Shown: positions 1 through 11,694 of the stretch, in pieces | How positions within the stretch are numbered: position 1 is the first letter of the stretch | Layout of the letters: the number at the start of each line of letters is the position of its first letter | Assembly (NCBI GenBank): GCA_027924585.1 | Contig: BSBM01000994.1 | Location: 11,908,501-11,972,500, forward strand | DNA from: Larix kaempferi | Taxonomy: Eukaryota; Streptophyta; Pinopsida; Pinales; Pinaceae | Length of the DNA: 64,000 nt | Direction: 5' to 3' | Made by a program: the position numbers and the translations under genes | The notes under the pieces: generated by a model | What the model was told of the DNA's origin: nothing | Seen by the model: the letters and a program-made list of their open reading frames with translations, nothing else | The model's database searches: none

Positions 1-1760
1 CACAACATTATAGATTAAACCCAACACTACATCTCTGACACTTGTCATGTTCGAAAATTTTCATTTTGCATCATGGCCTCAGAAGCAGGAGACATCTTCT
101 CAATAAGATGCATTGGTGACACCATCTCCGCTTAAGGTTGGACTATTTGGTATATACTCCCAAATTAAGGATGGCCATATCAATCTTTAGAAAAATTTGT
201 TTTCAAAGAAAGATCTTGAGATAGGACATTAGTCCAGGATGCTGTCTACATTGGATTTAAGGAAAGGGACCCTAAATATGGCAATTTTAGAACCACTTGT
301 GCCTGGAGGTAAGAAGGTCCCTTCAAAATTCAAAACTACTCAGGTCACGGTTAAATTGGATGTATTCCGTTCAAAAGACATCATGTAGCTTCACCAATAG
401 ATAGGTGAAGGTGTATATAGAGATGTAATGAAATGCCCTATGAGTACTAATAAGTTGCAAGCTGCACTCAATAGACTGGCAAAATACCTAAAAAAGGAAA
501 AGTCATCAAATAAAGCCAAGTAGTTGAAGATCGTTGATTTGGAGAAACAAATTACCAAATTGGTTAAAGACCCAAGTGATGTAAATCCTATTCAAACCAT
601 GTTAAAACAAAAGGATAAAGAGATTGTAGGTTTGAAGAAGACGCTCAGTATCCCCATGTGTGAGAACTCTCAAATAGTTGAGGTTCTAGAAATATAGTTC
701 AAGTTGGACAAGGAACTCACTGATAGCTAGACACTCAAAGAAAAGATCGTTTCTTTGGAAAGTGAATCATATGAGCTCAAAAAGAAGAATCAAGACGCTC
801 TGTTCCAAAAGGCTGCCGCGTTGTTGGATACCTCTTCAGTTGACCCTATAGATAAGCTTTCCCAAGAAGTAGCAGACATGAGCCTTAAATATACTCAGTT
901 AAATCATGCCCAAGATAAAGTAAAGTTCAAATGTGACAAGGTAAGGAATGCCAACGAGGAAGTACACAAGAGAGACCTAACCATTTCTGAACTACAATAG
1001 TCTAAAGTAGACTTGCAAAAGAGCATTCTGATTTATCTAAAAAACTGATGGGCAAGCCTTTGCTCAAGGCTGCAAGGTTTGTGATTTGGGAACAAATAGA
1101 AGCACTTATAACAGTGCAATGGAGCCATTTCTTCATTTCACAAGAAGTGTCGGGAATCGCTGAGACAGTTTCCTAAGATTTTCGTATAATTTTGAACAGT
1201 GTGGAAAAAAAGACAAAGTTGGAAAAGACTGTAATTTATTCCTAAATGAAAAAAGCTTTGAAGAGCTTCAAGCCTATGTCTTCGGAGATAGAACAAAAAT
1301 CATTATAGATGCTAATTAAGTTATTACAAAGGGAATGATGGCTTGGAATGCTGGTGATATGGCTCACCAACTGATGCATGATGTTCGTTCTTTCAATGCT
1401 TTATTCAGCAATGTGTTTCCACTTGGTGTTTCGTCCTTTTGGGATGGACATGGATATTTATACTGCAAAGACTATTATAATGTCATGATTTTAGAGGCAC
1501 AATATTCTAAAGTCCATCTCATAGATATTCATGGAGAATTATACAGAAATTTAGTTGTCAATAAGCTTCATCCAAATTTTGAAATCCTCATCCGTATTCA
1601 TAACATTTTCAAGTAATTTACTAAGCCCACTTTCGATCATTATTTGGAGCTAGATATGGCATTTAGGGACTTGGAGGTTTTCCAGTATCCACAGGGTAAA
1701 GAGTGGAAGAGCATCACTAGGTTTCTTCAACTAAAGCACCTGGAAAGAGACTCAACTATG
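1..1760 (+). pseudogene. 3' part of the extra ORF (ORF-X) of a Tat-type Ty3/gypsy element, copy 1
   Basis: Collinear with 15044-16750: both copies share the same lysine- and glutamate-rich, coiled-coil-like middle part and the same C-terminal block around 1335-1616 (GDMAHQLMHDV in one, GDMANQLMHDV in the other). The frame is broken by several stops and by frame changes, for example open segments at 755-1000 and 1335-1616 lie in different frames. The N-terminal part lies outside the window. No known domain was recognised. Its place just before an LTR suggests an accessory ORF downstream of integrase in a gypsy element. Function unknown; the homology to copy 2 is clear, the retrotransposon assignment is inferred from copy 2. 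Confidence 0.6.
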
Positions 1761-1856
1761 CAGTTAGCAATTGGAACAAGATTGTCATAGTTGAATCCTC
1801 CTCCACCTCAGCAAGGAGGACCCCCGGTCTCCACTTCCAGCAAGTCAGCATCATTC

Positions 1857-2614
1857 TGTCAGATAGGCATCTTTTGTAACAATATTTTGTTGTTAGCAAT
1901 ATGAAGAACTAAAATTTGTTTATTACATAACATATTTTTATTATAAATTTTGTAAAATCCCAAAGGTTTATAAATAGATCAAAACAATTGATACACAAGG
2001 TCAACACTTTTTGTAAGAAGTATAATTTATGATGATTTTTGTCTTATCAAGTAATGAGAAGAGGACATTCAAGCTCTATTGTGTATTTGTGGGGATTCTA
2101 AGCTCTAGTTATGTGCAATTAGTATTTCCTCCTTTGTATTTTCATCTGTTTCAACATTCTATAATTGGAAAAGTTAATTTCTTTCCCTTTGGTTTGATCT
2201 ACCATTGATATTTGATACAAATATGGTTGTGGGTATCCTTTTATTGTGTGTTGTGAAGTATTCATAATATATAAATTGAAGATTGATTGGATTATTCCTG
2301 CAAGGATTGGGTTTATTTTGTTATTATTCTGTTGTAACTACTGAAGTCAATGCTCAATACATTTTTTGCAAACATGAGATAAAGATTTACTTTATTGTAT
2401 CTTTACTCATGCCATTTCACTTATCCATTCATTCCAAATTTTTCTGACAGACTAGAGCTGTTTCCCGATTATGGATGTCCTCTATATTCGCAATTAAAGC
2501 GAATGATTTAATTCTTGATTAAGTGTTGGCTTGAAGATGAACTAAAACAAGCAAGATTATTGTTGCCCATGCATAGTTCTAAATTATAGCCTTAGAACAT
2601 CTCTAATACTAACA
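1857..2614 (+). repeat. LTR of the Tat-type gypsy element (5' LTR, apparently shared with the upstream copy)
   Basis: Matches 16901-17668 along its length. Similarity stops at 2614 (ends CTAACA; the other copy ends CTAATA), and a primer-binding-like site begins two bases later, which fixes the right edge well. The left edge is a guess: I chose TG at 1857 because both copies read TGTCAGATA or TGCCAGATA there, but homology continues further left because both LTRs are preceded by the same ORF-X. A TATA box lies inside at 1969-1976. Confidence 0.55.
1969..1976 (+). promoter_or_regulatory. TATA box of LTR copy 1
   Basis: TATAAATA about 110 bases inside the LTR, with a matching TATAAATA at 17013-17020 in the other LTR. 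Position and conservation fit the U3 promoter of a plant LTR retrotransposon. Confidence 0.5.
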
Positions 2615-2615
2615 T

Positions 2616-2640
2616 ATTTTTTGGTGCCTTTATCATGGAA
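2616..2640 (+). promoter_or_regulatory. Degenerate primer-binding site of the gypsy element
   Basis: Starts two bases after the LTR end with ATTTTTTGGTGCC, the usual opening of PBS regions in Tat/Athila-type plant gypsy elements; the remaining bases are only partly alike. It marks the start of the internal region. From here to about 3100 is an untranslated leader in which I see no gene. Confidence 0.4.
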
Positions 2641-3117
2641 CGTAGCAAGAATATTGATATTCCCCTGAGACAATGACAATCATATGCCCTAGATTTTGTA
2701 GTGGAAGAAATCATTTTACAAGTTGTGAAATCCACTTGGAAACTCCACAAAGGTAGACCTGGCATCTAGACATAGACACACTCGCCAGTACCCCAGTCAC
2801 GAAGAATTTGTGGCTTTGCAAGATATTGTCTCTTGGAGACATAGACATGGAAAATATCAGTCCACTTCACCTAGCCATCACCAAAGAAGTTTATCTGATC
2901 CTCTATTTATCCCACATTTCACTGAGTCTAAGTTTATTTTTTAAATCCCTGGATGAGAGTCTCCTCCCTAGATTCCCAGTACACCATTTGGTTTACATGA
3001 TTCCCCAGTCGTTTCCTCCAAAAGTGAAGAATCCTCTACTTAGAAGAATCCACCCAAATCCTTTATTACCCCCGAAGCCAAAAAGTTAATTGTTAAACAT
3101 CTTATGTCAGTGGAGGA

Positions 3118-4200
3118 GGAAGTGGTGGGGGACCACCACCACCACCCAGAACACCTCGATGGGTGGCTAGCCGACATGGACCTCTGTAATTAACTACACC
3201 CTTAAATGATATACTTACCCACTATCTAAATTTCATTCCTAAATATGATGGCAATAAGGGTACATCTACGAAAGATCATGTGGATCGCTTTCAAGATTTC
3301 ATTGATAACATTTTTATCAACCACGATGATGTATACATGAGATTCTTTGCTCAATCACTTAAGGGAGATGCTTGGAAATGTTTCAGATCATTTCCCAATG
3401 CTTCAATCGGAACTATGGAAAATTTGGAGAACACTTTTATCAAGATGTGTGGAGTCAAGCATGATAAATCGTATTATTTGACATAATTTTTTGCACTAAA
3501 AAATAATAATACCGAAGCTATTGTTGACTTTACTGCAAGGTTGAATAAAGTATATTATAGAATCCCTGAGGATATCCGACCTACTGAAGAAACATCTTGG
3601 GATACATATGCTGGTAACTTTCCCTCTAATTTTGCTATCATCTTAAGAGAAAGAAGATGTATCTCCCTCAATATAATGCAAGATCATGCTACAAATGTCA
3701 AAGGAAATATGAGATTCGGAGGAATAACAATGTTGAGCAAAAATATAAAGGGAAAGCTAAAGAAGAGAGTTGTTCCTTAGGTGTTAAAGACTCTTAAGAA
3801 GAAAAGATAGAGGAAATGTCTCGCATTATCAAAAACTTGTCAAACAAGGTTACTAAAATGGAATTGGAAAATAGTAATTCGAACAGACAATCTATCACTT
3901 GTCCTCCAACTCAGTTTAGAAGGCCTTACAATCCTCATATGACCTATCAAGAGAAAATGAATTATGAACAACCATTAAGACCACCATTCAAGGAAAGCAA
4001 TAATAATCTGATCGAAATACCTGAAGAATAAATTTACGAGGAAGCCAAAGAACAGCTGAATTGGATGGAAGAAGATTCCTATCTCATGCATCTCACTAGA
4101 GATGATTATGTAAAATCACTTTCATATAACCAAACTGATAAATATTATAAGAATCTTCAAGAGAATGATCCAACATCATATGAATATCGAATGTTCTAAG
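3118..4200 (+). pseudogene. Gypsy gag (capsid) pseudogene
   Basis: Begins with a proline-rich stretch and a segment reading TPRWVASRHGPL, followed by the retrotransposon gag domain (about 3230-3660): a conserved DHVDRFQDFIDN, then DVYMRFFAQSLKGDAWKCF, FTARLNKVYYRIPEDIRPTE and a LRERR motif. It would form the capsid that packages element RNA. Stops occur at about 3189 and 3484 and the frame changes near 3780. From about 4020 the frame runs on into the protease, as expected for a gag-pro polyprotein, with further stops near 4198 and 4265. Confidence 0.75.
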
Positions 4201-4619
4201 ATACTCTACTGGATGAGTTTCAAAAGGAGTATGATCTCGGGCATAGACTAGAGTCTATCAATTGATAAGACAAAATCCCTCCTAAAGTATCCCCTACAGA
4301 GTGGGTTAGATATAAAACATCCCAAACCTCTCCCGTAATAAAGAACGGAGACCCGTCAAAGGAAAAAACCACTAAAGTCTCAGTTTCATTTGGCCAAGAA
4401 GAACCAGATGCCACCCTACACAAAAAACTAGACCAAAAGGCTAAAGAGTACGAGAGAAGCAGTATACCTTTCAATATGGAACATGAATTGAGAAAAATCA
4501 AGATAGCAATCCCATTGTCTCAGATAATAAAGAATCATTTGTAGCAAAAGAAAACTGATAAGATCCTACACAATTGTGAAGACATTGATCAGTAGGATAC
4601 CAGAAATCTGAATGATGAA

Positions 4620-5219
4620 TCCCCATCTGTTAAATGTGGCCCTCACATTGATGACAAAGAAGAACCTACTACTCCTTTTTATGTCACTGTTAATGTGCAT
4701 GATAAATTAATCCACAACTGTAAGCTAGCCTCTGGCGCTTCCCACAACTTGATGCCAAAAGTTATTATGGAACAACTAGGACTAGAGATCATAAGTTCGT
4801 ATCATGATATTTATTGTTTTGACTCTAGAAAGGTGAAGTGTGTAGGAATGACAAAGGACTTGGCGGTAACTCTTGCCCAATTACTAGCCAAAATTATAAT
4901 GATGGATGTGGTATTAGCTGATGTACCAACAAAATATGGCATGCTTCTATCGAGAAGCTGGGATAAAAAATTGGGAGGTACCATGCAGATGGATATGAAA
5001 TATGCTACAATACTTGTGTTTGCAGGAGAAACCAGATGTCTATATAGAGAAGCTATGTTTGCGTACATGATAAGTGATCAAGATAGTCCTATTAGTTATC
5101 CCATATCTGCTACTAAAGAGGATATGGGTTGTTATATGTTATTTGCCGATGAATCCCTTGAGGAGGAAACTGTAGAACCTCAAGTGACTGAATATGCTGA
5201 TGAAGATCACAAGAGTTGA
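4620..5219 (+). pseudogene. Retropepsin-like aspartic protease of the gypsy element
   Basis: Open frame 4695-5219, in frame with the end of gag. The active-site segment reads LASGASHNLMP, where the family has Asp-Ser/Thr-Gly; the catalytic Asp is Ala here, so the enzyme is dead. Further on are the usual hydrophobic strand and a YGMLLSRSWDKKLGG segment typical of plant gypsy proteases. It would cleave the gag-pol polyprotein. The tail ends in a stop (5217-5219) followed directly by the first RNase H-like domain. An ORF on the opposite strand here is a shadow. Confidence 0.75.
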
Positions 5220-5220
5220 A

Positions 5221-5306
5221 TATGGAAACTATATTTTGATGGAGCCTCAACAAAATATTAATCCAAAGCCGGTGTGTTGTTGTTCTCACCAGCAAGGGAA
5301 AAAATC
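5221..5306 (+). pseudogene. First RNase H-like domain, N-terminal piece
   Basis: Reads IWKLYFDGAST, then a stop, then SKAGVLLFSPAREK. WKLYFDGAS is the first beta strand of an RNase H fold, including the first catalytic Asp. The domain is cut by the inverted-repeat element at 5307-7662 and resumes at 7663. It lies between protease and reverse transcriptase, whereas the canonical gypsy RNase H follows the reverse transcriptase and is also present here (9293-9730). Confidence 0.65.
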
Positions 5307-6881
5307 TATACAACTTGACGAGAACCCGACATTGTTTTCATTTTTTTTATGGTCAATTTTAGTAGTTGTTTTTGTTTTTGTTTCAGAAAGTGTGATACTG
5401 GTAGCACCATTTTTTATTTTGAGCCATTCTTTTGTGATTTTGAAAATTCTTGGAAAGAAGAAAACTATAAGTTTTATTTACAAGGGCGTTTTTTTCAAAC
5501 TTTACAAAAATATCTACATTTAGTAGCTAGTTATAATGAAAAAATACACACTTTTTAAAATTTTCTTTAGTTTTAGAAACCATTTAGAATGAAAAATTTA
5601 TATTTTTTAAAGTTTCTTTTAAAAATTTTCTCCTAAATAAATCATTTTATGAGCAAATTTGTAAAAAAAAAATGAAAAAACTAGTCATTTCAATATTTTA
5701 AAATGTATTTTAAGCCCTTTTTTTATGTATAGAACTAAATAAAATCATTTTTTTTAAATTGAAAAAACACTCAAAACAAACAAACAAAAATTTAAAACAA
5801 AATAAATAATTAAATGCAACAAAATTTAAAAATTTAAAAAAAAAATCTAAAATAAAAAAATGCAAAACTATAATAAAATTTAAAATAAAAAAATAATATA
5901 AATTTTTTTATATTTAAAACAAAAATGAAAAATTATATAAAATTTAGATAAAGAAAACAACCCATACCCCTTCTCCCCTCCCATACCTCCCTACCCCTCC
6001 CCGCCCCCATCCCTTACCACCTCTTCTGCCCCCCTCTTGTCACCCCTATCTCCTCTCCTCACCTTCCTCTCATTCCCCTTCCCCCTCCCCTCTCCCCTCT
6101 TTCCCCTCCCCTCTCTCCTCTTATCCACACCTCCCCTCCCCCCAGCGCCCTCCCACCTCCCCTTTCCCTGTCCCCATCCCTACCTCCTATGTGCTGCCCA
6201 TCCAACCCTCCCACAGGGTGGCGATATTCCGACAATCGTGCCATCATGTAGAGGCAACACTTGGGTAGGAGAAGGAGCGGTGCCACTCCTTCTTCCTCCC
6301 AAACGCAACCTCTATAAGGTGGCACGATTCTTGGAATCGCGACACCTCGTGAGAGGGATTCTTGGGTAGCATGCGGGCGACAGGGATGGGGAGGTAGATG
6401 GAAGGGGGAAGAGGGGAGGGGGAAGGGGAACGAGAGGGATGGAGGGGAGGAGAGGAGGTAAGGTCGATGGAAGGGTGGGAGGAGAGGGGAGGGGAGATGG
6501 GGTAGGGGATGGGGACTGTAGAGGCAGGGAGGTAGGAGAGTGGGGCAGGATGGGTAGTTTTTTTCTAATATAAATGTTGTTATTTTTTAATTTATTTTGA
6601 AATAGTTTTTTTTTTAATTTTTAATTTTTATAATGTTTTAAAATTTAAATTATTTATTTTTCAATTTACTATGTTATGTTTTATTTTTTCAAAAATTTAA
6701 TTAAATTTTCTTTTACTTTTCTTTTTAAATTTTTTTTTGTTTAATTTGAAATTTTTTAAGAAGAATAAAAAAATAAATTTAATTGAATTTGATTTGTATT
6801 TTTTTTTTAAATGTTAATTTTGGTTATTAAATTTGTACTTTTTTGAAATTTGTGTTCTATTTTATTTTATTTTTACAATTA

Positions 6882-6918
<37 letters not shown>

Positions 6919-7662
6919 TTTTTTGTTTTATAAATTTTCTTGTAACATTGTATTTTTTTTGTTTCTTTTTAATTTGGTTTTTGAATTATTTTAATAAATT
7001 TTGCAGTTTTTAATTTTCACATTTTTTAATTTTTAATTTTAATTTAGGAGTTCCACTTTTGAATCCGAGGGTTGTTTTAGGGTTTACATTATAATTATAC
7101 CACCCATGGTTCATTTTGAGGTTGTTTTTTGTGGTTTTTGATTCAAAAATAAGAATTTTTATAACTCGAGTTCTTGTTCTTTATAAATAGTTGTCGTTTT
7201 AGATTATATTGCATTTCCGTTTTCTCTCTTATGCCCCCAAATATCATAACTTTTATATTTTATGGTTTAATATAAATTTTATTTTTAATAATATCATAAA
7301 TTATTTTATTTTATAAGAAAAGTCTGGTGAAATAATTTCTTAAATAATTTGTGTTTAACTCAATGCTAGATTTGTATAGTGTTACTAAGAGATTTTAATA
7401 ATTACGATACAATTATATAATAATGTCATTATTTGAAAAAGTGTGCGACTGGTAACACTAGTTTTCAATTTAAGCCTTGATTTTAAGGTTTTTGTAAACA
7501 ACAATAAGCATTGTTTTGGTCCATGTCTATATTGTTAACCACAAAAAAGGTGGTGCTGCTCGTAGCACCACTTTTTTATTTGGGGTTGTTTTTTATGCAA
7601 AAATATGAGTTTTTATGGCTAGAGTTCTCGTTTTGAGTATAAAGGTCTCGTCAAGTTGTATA
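5307..7662. mobile_element. 2.36-kb terminal-inverted-repeat, foldback-like element inserted in the RNase H domain
   Basis: Bounded by a perfect 17-bp inverted repeat: TATACAACTTGACGAGA at 5307-5323 and its complement at 7646-7662. Removing the insert, allowing for a 3-4 base target duplication inside TATA, rejoins the RNase H frame (EKIY followed by NLLEE). Inside are an A-rich arm (5440-5945), a C-rich tract (5950-6220), a core of about 150 bp with its own imperfect inverted repeat, a G-rich tract (6370-6555) and a T-rich arm (6556-7060). This mirrored composition suggests a large imperfect hairpin. A motif like CTGGTAGCACCA recurs in direct orientation near 5398, 7446 and 7568. There is no transposase, so it is non-autonomous. 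Confidence 0.6.
6888..6915. repeat. (TA)n microsatellite
   Basis: About 13 uninterrupted TA units in the T-rich arm of the foldback-like element. Confidence 0.9.
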
Positions 7663-8090
7663 ACTTGTTGGAAGAGACTATGTTGTCCTACAAACTAGAA
7701 TTCAATACCACTACCAATGTTGTTGACTATGAAACCCTTATCTTAGGCCTCTGAGCCGCTAAAGACCTCATAATTACTAAGCTGGCAGTCTTTGGAGGCA
7801 CGAAATTGGTAGTAAACAAGGTCAAGGGTATTTATCAAACAAAGTACCCAAGGCTTAGAGAATAGATGAATATCATTTTGGATCTTATTGAAAACTTATT
7901 TGATTCCTTTAATATAACTTTTTTCCCAAGGGAGCACAACCAATAGGTTGATTCGTTGGCTCTAGTAGCTAGTACATTCAAACCTCCCAAGAAACCAAAG
8001 TTGAAATATGAAGTGGAGATGTGATATCATCCTTCTATCCCTGACAACATCAAACATTGGCAAGTATTTGAGGATGGTCAGTAGATTAAA
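7663..8090 (+). pseudogene. First RNase H-like domain, C-terminal piece
   Basis: Continues the domain cut at 5306: YKLEFNTTTNVVDYETLILG, a segment LAVFGGTKLVVNKVKGIYQ, then FPREHNQxVDSLALVAST at about 7929-7978. The order of a Glu-like strand, a middle strand and an H-N-x-x-D end motif is that of RNase H. The second acidic position (usually FGDAELV) reads FGGTKLV here, so it is probably inactive. The linker to the reverse transcriptase follows (8050-8300, IPDNIKHWQVFED). Confidence 0.65.
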
Positions 8091-8299
8091 CATTTTGTTC
8101 AACTTATGGATGAATTTTCAGCTATAATATAGACATTCATGAAGAGTATGAAATGGAAAACATCACATAGACAAAAAAGATGGCAACTCCTAAATTAATG
8201 CAACATGTTTCTGGTCACAAGATTCTCTAGCTAAAGAACAATTATATCCCAAAAGGTCTAGTCCCTCTGGAACAATTGTTTGATAAAAATGAGATCCTT

Positions 8300-9292
8300 A
8301 TTAAACCAACAGTTCAACCAACTACTGAAGCTGTGCAGGAAGTTAATATTGGTACCCTAGAAGAACCAAAATGCATCAAGCTTTCAAAGTCCTTGTCAAT
8401 CGAGTAGAAGAAAAGGTAGGAAGATCTATTCAAAGAGTATATGGATGTTTTTGCTTGGAAGTATGAAGATTTGAAAACTTATTACACGTCTGTTATATAA
8501 CATAGGATCCCTTTAAAACCAGATGATAAGCCAGTAAAGTAGAAGTTAAGGAAAGTAAATCCTATTTTACTCCCTATAATTGAAAAAGAGGTGAAGAAAT
8601 TACTTCATGCTAAAATCATTATTCCCCTCAGATATTCAGAGTGTGTAGATAATCTAGTACCAGTGAGGAAGAATAATGAGGAAATTCGTTTGTGTGTTGA
8701 TTTCTGAAATCTTAACAAGTGAACTCCTTAAAATACAATTACCCTCTACCCAAAATGGATCATATTATTTAGAAAGTGGTGGGGAGAACCAGAGTGTATA
8801 TGATGGATGGATTTTTGGGTTATAATAAGATTTCCATGCATCTTGATGATAGGGAAAAAATGGCTTTCACCACACCATGGGGAAAATTTATGTATGTTAA
8901 TATGCCCTTTGGCCTCATCAATACTAGGAAAATATTCCAAAGAGATATGGATATAATATTCATATGTGAAAAGGAAACAAATATATTATTATATACCTCG
9001 ATGATATGACAGTATTCTCAAAATCGAATGAAGATCATCTTCAACATCTAAAGAAAACCTTCAGGAAATGTAGAAAATTCGGTTTGTCCCTAAACCCTAA
9101 AAGATCCTTTTTTGCAATGACAGAAGAAAAATTGTTCGGACATAACATATCTAAAGATGGAGTTAAAATAGATCTATATATAGTGGATGCTATAAAATTA
9201 ATTGATCTCCTAAGAAATAAAAAGGAAGTATGGTCATTTATTGGCAAAATAAATTTTATACAAAGATTTGTTCCTAATTTTGTTGTGAGATA
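8300..9292 (+). pseudogene. Reverse transcriptase of the gypsy element
   Basis: Upstream FKEYMDVFAWKYEDLKTYY, then HRIPLKPDDKPVK and the RT palm domain. Seen in order: LCVDF followed by a stop and NLNK (8690-8720), YMMDGFLGYNKISMHLDDRE (8800-8850), FTTPWGKFMYVNMPFGL (8867-8920) and the catalytic YLDDMTVFSK (about 8992-9024) with both Asp retained. The thumb/connection segment follows (9006-9290). At least five stops and a frame change near 9005 break it. It would copy element RNA into cDNA. Confidence 0.85.
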
Positions 9293-10033
9293 ATGAAAGA
9301 GATTATTGATATGTTGAGGAAAGATGTTGAGATAAAATGGACTACAAAAGAGATGAATTATTTTAAACAAATAAAGGATTCCTTAGGAGAATCACCAGTT
9401 TTAATAAGTCCTGATTATACTAAAGAGTTTCTTATATTTTATTTTTCCTTTGAAGTTACTATCACAACAGTCCTTCTACATAAAAATGATGAAGGACATG
9501 AGAAACCCATTTCCTTGTCCATTAGGGCATTGAGAGAGGCTGAGTTAAAATACAACACTATGGAGAAACAAGCATATGCACCAGTGAAAGCACTCAAGGA
9601 TATTCTCTGTCAACTAGATAGTAAAGGCAGAAGAGGAAAGTGGATTTACAAAATCCAAGAATATGACATGGAAATTAAGCTTTCCAAGATAGTAAAAGGA
9701 CAAGGACTAGCCAAACTTATGGCTGAATTGAACTATCAAGCTTTGGAGATAAATTTGACAAACCAACTTCCCAATCGGGAGGAAGAAGGTACTCAACAAA
9801 ATATCCCTCTTAATATTTCTAAAAATTTTTCTTACTCTGAATGTTACAAAGAAATTGTTTACTATCTGCAACATTTAAGTTGTCCCCCTGATCTTGACAA
9901 AGCTAAAATGAGGTCTCTTAGACTCAAAGTTGTTAAATACTGCATTCTAGATGGATACTTATTTTGGAAACATCCTCTTGGATTTTTATTGAATTGTGTA
10001 ATAAAGCAAGAAAATGAAGGTATAATTGCATAA
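9293..10033 (+). pseudogene. Canonical gypsy RNase H and start of integrase
   Basis: An open frame of 246 codons (opening at ATG 9293). It begins with the RT connection (WTTKEMNYFKQIKDSL, PVLISPDYTKEFLIF), then the RNase H region (LREAELKYNTMEKQAYAPV). Between ALKD and ILCQLDSKGRRGKW, around 9600, a short segment of the domain seems to be missing compared with relatives. GRRGKWIYKIQEYDMEIK leads toward integrase. The first acidic residue of RNase H (family FDAS or FASE) reads FSFE, so activity is doubtful. This second RNase H shows that the copy at 5221/7663 is additional. Confidence 0.75.
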
Positions 10034-10719
10034 TTATATAAAGGTGTATGCTGAGAACATCATGCATGGAGAACCACCACTTATAAAGTCCTTCGAGTCA
10101 GTTACTATTGGCCAACTTTGTTTACTGTCTCTAACAAAATTGTTAGAGGCTACAGCAAATCTCAAATGTTTACAGGAAAACAGAATCTCAAACCACTGCC
10201 TCTCAAACCAATCACAGTCGAAGCACCTTTCCAATAGTGGGGTCTATATTTTATAGGAGAGATTAATCCAATTCCAGTGGTCAACAAAAATGGATTCTTA
10301 CTGCTACTGACTACTTGACAAAATGGGTAGAAGCATTACCAACAATAAATGCTAATGGTACTATTATAATTAATTTCCTGGAAGAGAATATTCTAGCATG
10401 ATTCGAATGTCTAAGGAATATCATTACATATAATACCCAGGATTTCGAGTCAACCAAAATTATGAGTTTCTGTCAAAATTAAAACATTGAATTAATTCAT
10501 TCAACAACCTAGTATCCTCAAGGTAATGGCTTGGCAGAATCCTCTAATAAAATCCTAGTAACTATCATCAAGATGCTAAAGATAAATAAAAAGGCATGGG
10601 ATTCTCAGCTAAAATTTTAATTATGGGAAGATAGGATCAGTGTTAAGAGAGAAATTGGCACTTCTCCTTTCCAACTCATCTATGTTAAAGAGTCAGTCCT
10701 TCCTATTCAACTTGGTCTA
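10020..10719 (+). pseudogene. Integrase, zinc-binding and core domains (broken)
   Basis: Contains the zinc-binding region with YYWPTLFTVSNKIVRG and QMFTGKQNLKPLPLKPI, then the DDE core. The first catalytic block reads WGLYFIGEINP, with Tyr where Asp is expected. Further on come a degenerate second block and a GNGLAESSNK block that keeps the Glu. Many stops and frame changes occur. The frame is cut at 10719 by an insert and continues at 11695. Confidence 0.7.
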
Positions 10720-11694
10720 GGGTGAAAAAATGAAGATGGGTGTCTATTTTGGGGGGTCTCATGAGAAAATAATTCTAGTTTTTTCATGTTTTTCAACTTT
10801 GGGCGAACAAAAGTGATATTTTTGTTTAGAATTTCAGTTTGCAGTAAAAGGAAAACTTTTAGAGGATTATGTTAGTTTTCTATTCATAAATTTTTTTTAT
10901 TGAGATTTGATATGTCGATTACACAAATGTTTGACAGTGTGTTCTTATAAAATGAAAAGACTACAAAATAGTCATGATTTGTTGCGCCAGTAAAATTGCT
11001 GTTACGACAATATACACACAATGTACACACAATGTATTAGTGCCTGACTATAAGTTTGTAACCAATGGATCTATATACTAATTATTATATTTTTTTAAAT
11101 TTGATCAATGGGGAAACTTAGTCGATTTTAAACATGTTTTTTGTTGCGCCACTTTTCTCTCAATTGACTCTAAAAATAAAAAATCTACAAACACCCTTTT
11201 AAAGTAGACATGCCAATTAAGAATCCCACATTTTTTTAAATTTTTTTGGTGGTGTATTTTTGAAGTTATGGATTTTTCTTTTCACCATTTTTTTAAAGAG
11301 ATGAATCCAAACTTGACACATGTTACGAAAATAAAACATTAAAAATATCAGTTCTTATCTATACATGACAAAATCTATACCCATGTAAAGTACATTCAAT
11401 GATGAACCTAATGGTATCAAGTATGACATTCGTTTTGTAGTGTAAGAGGTTGTTTTTCCATTCCAAAAATGGAGAAACATGAAAATTCTGCAGAATCGCC
11501 AAGCTTCAATGTCTCAGAGATTATTCGGCCAAATCACCTTTTTTTGTAATAGCGCCGTCAATCACAGCAAAGGTTATTCGGCCGAATAATGAAACAGAAA
11601 AGAAATTTCGTCAACCGGGAAAAACAAAATACGTTTTCTATACTCGTATAAATAAACCTAAATTGATTCATTATTTTCGCATGTTTTAACTCTG
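10720..11694. mobile_element. About 975-bp insertion of unknown type inside integrase
   Basis: Integrase coding is collinear up to GGTCTA (10719) and again from CCAGTAATG (11695), so everything between is extra. The left end reads TAGGGTGAAAAA, which resembles some hAT termini, but I find no matching inverted end on the right and no clear target duplication. It contains two GTTGCGCCA boxes (near 10980 and 11143) and a TTCGGCCGAATAA palindrome near 11577. No coding capacity is apparent. Confidence 0.45.

Noticed and set aside
1335-1616. Possible independent small gene
   Set aside because: It is the C-terminal block of ORF-X, matched by 16366-16749.
6037-6369. Proline-rich ORF in the C-rich tract
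   Set aside because: Low-complexity C-rich DNA gives Pro/Leu/Ser codons; the opposite strand is equally open. No gene features.
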